A program made the translations under genes and the position numbers. DNA of 64,000 bases from Branchiostoma floridae (lineage: Eukaryota > Chordata > Leptocardii > Amphioxiformes > Branchiostomatidae), in assembly GCF_000003815.2 (NCBI RefSeq), contig NC_049995.1, positions 14,489,378-14,553,377 on the forward strand, given 5' to 3'. The notes beneath the pieces are model-generated. The model was not told the origin of the DNA, searched no databases, and worked only from the letters and a program-made list of their open reading frames with translations. Positions within the stretch are counted from its first letter, which is position 1; each line of letters opens with the position of its first letter. This document shows, piece after piece, positions 58,726-64,000 of this stretch.

Positions 58726-61700
58726 CTCTCTTTCCCTTTCTCTTCCTCTCCCCCTTTCCCTATCGTTCTCTACTCGTTTCTTTCCCTCTATCCCATTCCC
58801 TCTCCCCTTCCCCCTCCCTTTCTCTATCTCTCTCATTTTTCTCTCTGTCCTCTCATTACATTTTTTTAAACATGAGATTTAATGTCGCACACGATTTCTT
58901 TCTTCTTTCGCCGTTATGAAGCCCTGCCTTTCCCAAATCTGCTACGAGAATACCTGATAGAATGTGGGAAAAAGAAACTGAAGCTAATGTTACTCCCTAC
59001 AAATAGAATGGATTATTCCGACAGCCTGTTTACCCGAAATATACCAACATACCAGCAATATTCAAGTCCTATGAACTTGTCTTTGAAGGTCACCGACCGA
59101 GACATGACTCAGCGAATAGAGAGAAACAGGTGAACGTGCAAGGATGCATGCACAGTTCATATTACATTTATCAAGTAAGTTCCCTCTACCCTCTCGGACC
59201 AACGTTATTTATCTGTTTCATACGTATGTAAATTCATCGCCTTAAATAATACACACTGTTCTTGGTAAGGAGATTCCTCTTTTTAGTCTAGATCTGTTAT
59301 GAAATTGGAGCCTTTTCCACATTCTAATTGCCAAAGAAAAATACTCCTTGTGCTTAATTAAAAAAGAAAGAAGGAAAAAGAGAGTGCAACAAATTCCATC
59401 CCCTACAAGCAGATAATTATTCTGATCTTTTGTTTACTCAAAATAAGACTAACATACCAAGAACGTTTAAGCCCTTCTGGTGATCTCGTCTCTGAACGCC
59501 TCCAACCAGAAGGAATCAACAAATAGTCAGAAACAAACGAACCTTGATAAACAAACGCACAGGTGCAAGGTACAGTAAATATTACAATAGTCTAGGTTTC
59601 CTATATTTCCTGAACACCTGTTTCTTGCGCAAGTATTAGTATTGATACTAGGCTTCTCTTTATACGAAGCGCGTATTCGACGCCTCTTCTTTATCATAGT
59701 CCATAGTCAGTAAAACCTATAGCTATATTATGCAACCTCAATCGCAGACTTCGTAGCTACACTTTTTGTTGGCTTATCATGTGCTGTTTGGTCTATCGTT
59801 TGTCAGTTTCCTTAAGCCCCCTTTACAAATCAAGAATTTAGCTCGGCCGAGTTGTCAGCGAGCTCTAAATTACGAGGAGGTNNNNNNNNNNNNNNNNNNN
59901 NNNNNNNNNNNNNNNNNNNNNNNNNNNNNNNNNNNNNNNNNNNNNNNNNNNNNNNNNNNNNNNNNNNNNNNNNNNNNNNNNAGTTTCTTCGTCAGCATCA
60001 GGGTCACACCTCAACGTAAGTTAGAGTTTGCTGGCACTTCGGCCGAGCTAAATTCTTGATTTGTAAAGGGGGCTTTATGAAAATATGTTTCCTACAATCA
60101 TCCAGCATAATTAATCTAAGGATAGAACTGTTGCATCATGAGAAAACAGGGGAATGATTTGCGGCTATCACATGATCCTTCACTGAGCGATGTAACATAT
60201 GTACACACTCATGCATCGGTTGGATGAGTGACAATTTTCTCCAGGGTCATTTCCTCCTTGGCTCACGAAGGAGTCTTAAAAGATAAGCAGGCGTTACTAA
60301 GTCGTCTACAAGGAAGTAAATAAATACGGATGATTCAGATTCTCCCGATGACTCAAACATTTCCCTGTCACGACAAAGTCTTACCCTAAGGACTATATTT
60401 CTGCCTTGTCATATAAAGGATCCCTCTATTTTTATCAACGTAATTAAAATATAAAGCTTATAAACTCTACATGGAGAATTATTCTAATCAGCTTAAGCTG
60501 TCATTTAGCGAAGAGGAGAAGAAATGTGCTTTTTTATGTGCAGCTATCTTTTGTGTTTACATGTATTGTAACATTAATATTACAATAAATTCAATTTAAC
60601 TGACAAAACGTCAAACGCGGACAGTAGTGAAGAACTATCGTAAATGTTGTGTTCGTAATTCAGCAGTACAAAAGGAAAAATAACCAAAATCAATCCAAAC
60701 CTCAAGTTTATTTCATTATAAATTCTACCGAAAACATGTTTACTTTCTTTATATCCTAAGTAATACTTACCATTGTCCTGAGAATCCCACACCAGACACA
60801 GTGTGTTTGTTTCCGTCTATAGCAACGGTTACTGATACGTGAAGAAATGTCTGTGAGAAACGGTTGGTCTGATCATTTCACCTGTCCGTCCCTCTAAATT
60901 ACTTACTTCCCCTTTTTGTCCCTTTCAAATCGCCCCCCTTTCTATTTTCTCAAGTAACAGAATGCCGTGAAAAACACAGTTAACAAACCGCTGCTCATAA
61001 ACAAGTCGGTTTCGTAGAGGAGGTTCTTTTGAAAGACTTCCCCAAACTGTAACTCGAGATGGTGTAGAAACAATTTCTTCACATGTGCCAGCCACAACAC
61101 TTGTCTGTTTCTGCGTGAATTCTTTTTAACCTTTTAAGAGTATTTCACAAGAAGTCATTCGAGGGAGTTTCCCCTTGAAATATTAACAGAATATGCCCTG
61201 CAGAAAGGTCTCTTATACACTGACGATTAAACACTCTAAGCGGTACCTGTAATATTTTTAAAGAGTTTAAGGCAATAACTCAGTGACCCCCTCCAAAGTT
61301 TTACATTGTAATATGACAAGTATTATTCACTACACACTAACACAGTACATACTATTTAGTAAACAGTATATATTCGTGAATAAACCACAATCGCCTACCA
61401 CAAAATTCCGCCTATCTTTTTGAAAGTAAACTGCGGTGATAATGTTAATCGTAAGAACCCCTAACCCCATTAGTTTTACATCAAAATGTGCCACGAAAAT
61501 TAAACGTTATACATTCGCGACTAAAAATCTACATAAAAACGTGCCTATAGCCAAAACAGCTACAAAGATCAAAGTACAACCGTACTCAGGAGATCAACAA
61601 CAGTTAAGCGCGCCCCTACGTGATAACCCCTTCCCCAATAAGATTCCTTTGATTTATGCAAACTGTTCCAGTAAAAACTAACTTTTTATAAATTACTAGT

Positions 61701-62553
61701 TATCAACACATATCATTGCAGGTTGAAAATTGGTAACAAATCAAAAGCGAGAAAGCAGAAACTAAGCTTGTATCTATATGTCTAGTTACCACTGCGCACT
61801 TAATGTATTTACAGTCGGTCACACTGTGAAAAATGTTTCAATATTTGCACATTCCAGAACGCAAAGGTCAAAAACCAAACATACATATTTTTCTACATAC
61901 GTTAAATCACAAATTTGAACTTTGAAGCACTTGACTCTTATACATAGCCCAATCACGTATTAACTATATCTGACACGTTGTCATCATGTTTAGACGAAAT
62001 TGAAGTAAAAATGACAATTAAGTTCTTTCCATTCACGTCCGTCACCTTGGCAATATGTATACATACCCTTAGAGAGGAACTTAGGATTCAAATCGCAACA
62101 ATAAATTAAGCCATACTCATAAAAGAGATTGGATGTTCACAACAAAATTGTTAAGTACACAAAACAGTTATATTGCAGTTGAAGTGTATAGTATACCAAG
62201 CTGTGTAAATGTATTCTCAAACAACACTCAACGACACGGAAACCCCCATGCATTCACAAGACTTAAAAGCGGAACATATCATTAACTCTAATCTTTACCT
62301 AAACCGTTGTTTTTGCATTTGACAACAGGCGAGCTAAAACCACTGTTATGTTTATTATGTTTACTGGTAGACACGCTAGACTACAAGTACTTATCCAAAG
62401 GTCTAAAACCTTTCAGTAAGGTAAGAATACTAGCGAACAACGTACGGTAACAAACACGGAAGTAAAAACCTTCGAAAATTCCCTTACCGTCAAAACAGCA
62501 AGAAAGGCGACGAAAACCGCTCGCAATCCGTTCCTCTTGTCACCGACCACCAT
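54523..62553 (-). CDS. Kinase-less cysteine-rich receptor with Tyr/Pro-rich tail
   Basis: Exons: 62553-62488, 58603-57653, 57415-57389 (27 bp), 57090-57043, 56510-55535 and 54617-54523. All junctions are GT-AG with phases 0,0,0,0,1, giving 720 residues. Signal peptide about 1-26. A cysteine-rich module lies at about 67-111 (CESCHDSCGRCSGP). A Thr/Ser-rich mucin-like linker at about 115-200 has N-glycosylation sites. A second module at about 211-281 (LCCHVQC, GCYG, SCCHDKC, GCYG, RCCHENC) resembles furin-like repeats of ErbB receptors. The transmembrane helix is about 297-319, followed by RRRRR. Exon 3 encodes only MKKRKSKKR. The tail has many tyrosines, eight SGDQYPV repeats (about 460-515), Y-x-N sites at 531 and 550 and two more at the C-terminus (YEN, YDN). 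It also has DFPPPPDCDDE (582-586 for FPPPP) and polyproline runs. No kinase domain is present. Signalling-scaffold function is inferred; no named orthologue is recognised. Confidence 0.8.
54730..54925. repeat. Purine-rich (GA) tract
   Basis: GAGAGA-rich sequence in the last intron of the receptor gene. Confidence 0.8.
56054..56228 (-). repeat. 21-bp coding tandem repeat, eight copies
   Basis: Each unit encodes S-G-D-Q-Y-P-V. One unit has S-D-D and the last ends in Ala. The DNA copies are almost identical (ggatactggtcacctgaaac), so expansion is recent. Confidence 0.95.
56605..56809. mobile_element. Degraded MITE in receptor intron
   Basis: The left end TTAGCCTCTACCAGGCTCC is intact; the right end is diverged (GGAGACTGGTAGAGACTA). 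It belongs to the family of 302-458 and 28877-29042. Confidence 0.6.
57266..57344. repeat. Intronic 27-bp perfect inverted repeat
   Basis: AGCTTAAATGTGCAATCACT... at 57266-57292 and its exact reverse complement at 57318-57344, with a 25-base loop. It lies 45 bp beyond the donor of the 27-bp microexon, in the downstream intron. Confidence 0.9.
58685..58850. repeat. (CT)n pyrimidine-rich tract
   Basis: Lies in receptor intron 1, about 80 bp before the exon 2 acceptor (minus strand). The Ser-Leu frames are artefacts. Confidence 0.9.
58870..59800. other. Receptor intron 1 (first exon 62553 to second 58603)
   Basis: AT-rich, with two diverged related segments at about 58935-59100 and 59350-59530 ('atg..actccctacaa', 'ataccaacataccag'). 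No exon with fitting phase is seen. Confidence 0.45.
59816..60073. mobile_element. TTAA-type inverted-repeat element with gap
   Basis: GCCCCCTTTACAAATCAAGA at the left and its inverse at the right form arms of about 35 bp, flanked by TTAA and TTTA. The N run 59882-59981 hides the interior. Confidence 0.8.
59882..59981. other. Assembly gap (exactly 100 N)
   Basis: Likely a placeholder of unknown size inside the inverted-repeat element. Confidence 0.99.
60080..62480. other. Rest of receptor intron 1, no further gene
   Basis: AT-rich. A 46-bp exon-like stretch (60816-60771) has an acceptor and donor but would break the frame. Nothing else is recognised. Confidence 0.5.
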
Positions 62554-63453
62554 TTTGAAGACTTGAGTTGTATGAATTCCTCGGTTTATGTCGCTAGTTT
62601 AGCGGTAAGTTCACAAGTTGCTCGTTAAAAGCTAACACGCCTACCACTACCGGACCATGCAAATATGTTTTCGCTGCCAAGTTGCCGTGACCTAACGTCT
62701 CAAAACGAGGCGGCTTCGGACGATTCCAAAACCAACCAAAAAGGGGGTTACATTAATTTAAGTCAATTCAAAAGTATAATGAAAGATAAATGTTCTTTCT
62801 ATTACTGCATATCTAAACTTGAATGTTAATTCAGATGTAAAATTAGTATATTTCAATGTATATAAGGAATTGAGTATAATGTACAACTTCTATGCCCCCC
62901 ACTGTACGCATAGTTGGTATCGCCGTTAGTGATTGCAACATAGGATTGGGGCGATCTATCAAAGGTCGTCTTACACGTAACGTCTTATAATTAGGGACTT
63001 TCCAATGCCCAAGGCGCTAGACACTTCCTGAAGTTCCTTTTCTTACACTCTAGTGACCTCAATTTTCCTAGTCATGTGTGAGGAAGAATGACCAGACAAA
63101 GCCAAAGCGCCAATAATTTTTTAGAGTTTTGTCAAATTTTGTCAGAGTTGAGTCGAGTACTGAGGTTTCTTGGAAATTTTTTTATTTTTTTCTCGGAGAA
63201 ATCTATGCAAGAAATGATATATCTTAATCTGTATCTATATAGCCGGTATAACCACCCTTTGGCTTATCACACCAGCTTCGCAGGCACGCGGCGCGGCAGC
63301 AGCTGGTTTATATATACTAACGTTAGTAGTTAAACCTACAAATGTATACCTGGTAGTAGTGGCCCCTTTTTGCTGACCCCTAGGCCTTTGTTTTTATTTC
63401 CCAAGCATTAAGAAACCGTGTATGGTGCATGATCCATTTTTGTTAACGTTGGG

Positions 63454-63667
63454 TACTCTCCAAGCAGAGGTTAGGCTCCGGCTGGGTTTTTTAGTCGTTT
63501 TTATCGGGCTTTCTATTTTGTAATTTTTCTTGAAGTACGCCAGCTAGGTTTTGATACGTATACAGCAAGATAAAATACAAAACAGAAAGCCGCGATAAAA
63601 AACGACTAAAAAGTTAAAAAAAACAAACAAAAAAAACAGCCGGAGCCTAACCTCTGCTTGGAGAGTA
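63454..63667. mobile_element. MULE-like MITE, 214 bp, exact 9-bp TSD
   Basis: AACGTTGGG is duplicated at 63445-63453 and 63668-63676. The ends TACTCTCCAAGCAGAGGTTA are inverted, and the arms extend through 'ggctccggctgg' and 'gtcgtttttatcg', making the element almost wholly palindromic. It shares its end motif with 19351-19486. Confidence 0.9.
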
Positions 63668-64000
63668 AACGTTGGGTACTATTGACAGGTCTCACTGTAC
63701 CTATCTTTGCAAAGTTCAAACCCATATAAGTACACAGCACATGTTTTCCACTTGTTAAACAGCATACTATACTGTCGCCCGCCAGACTTGTTTATCAAGA
63801 TTTTATTTTTTATGTTGACCTTTGGCGCCACGGGTCAGTCACTAGGTGATTGTTCTGTGTAAGTTCTCACGGGCTGAATGTTTTTGTGAATATTCATTCA
63901 CACGAAAAGGTATTCCGGTTTGTTGTGTGATGTTCAACACTCACAGAACACCGATTCGCAACCCTCGTATTGTGCCAGAATTTATAGCTGTATACATTGC

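Noticed and set aside
60771-60816. Possible extra receptor exon (TETNTLCLVWDSQDN)
   Set aside because: It starts in phase 0 but ends in phase 1, while the next exon needs phase 0; exon 1 joins 58603 directly in frame.

Overview
This is a eukaryotic genomic window, most likely from an invertebrate chordate such as amphioxus (Branchiostoma). The reasons are short exons with clean GT-AG introns, a prostanoid-receptor-like GPCR and a TEX264 orthologue. The intergenic and intronic DNA is packed with short inverted-repeat transposons, minisatellites and tRNA- or 5S-derived SINEs. The species is an inference; no mitochondrial or other diagnostic locus is present. Four runs of N (4056-4495, 30438-30890, 36018-36193, 59882-59981) are assembly gaps, and two of them sit inside inverted-repeat elements.

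Layout. 1-5.8 kb: tandem repeats, one hAT-like MITE and a gap. 5.8-6.2 kb (+): a single-exon, one-pass membrane protein resembling KCNE potassium-channel beta subunits. 6.2-23 kb: no supported gene; a TRIM-like element with identical 185-bp ends, satellite arrays, an hAT MITE with an exact 8-bp target duplication, a MULE-like MITE with its empty site nearby, and a 1.8-kb minisatellite. 23.8-35.2 kb (-): a six-exon class A GPCR of the prostanoid type; its last exon is partly triplicated around CA microsatellites, and a second copy of the end of its first exon lies in intron 1. 35.2-44 kb: repeats, MITEs and a 5S-rRNA-derived SINE. 44.0-48.8 kb (-): a small leucine-rich-repeat protein in which one exon has been copied at least six times, with a 5' exon carrying a 48-codon ORF. 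50.4-53.1 kb (+): TEX264, five exons, divergent from the LRR gene. 54.5-62.6 kb (-): a six-exon type I membrane receptor with two cysteine-rich modules, a mucin-like linker, one transmembrane helix and a long tyrosine- and proline-rich tail without a kinase domain. 62.6-64 kb: a second MULE-like MITE with an exact 9-bp target duplication.

The five genes do not form a pathway that the sequence can show. The most unusual gene is the 54.5-62.6 kb receptor. Its extracellular part recalls the furin-like modules of ErbB receptors. Its tail carries eight tandem SGDQYPV repeats, four Y-x-N (Grb2-type) sites, an acidic-flanked FPPPP (Ena/VASP EVH1-type) motif and polyproline stretches, which suggests a phosphotyrosine scaffold coupled to actin. 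That function is inferred from motifs only. The second theme is exon duplication in progress: both the GPCR and the LRR gene carry fresh partial exon copies, associated with microsatellites or a MITE fragment.
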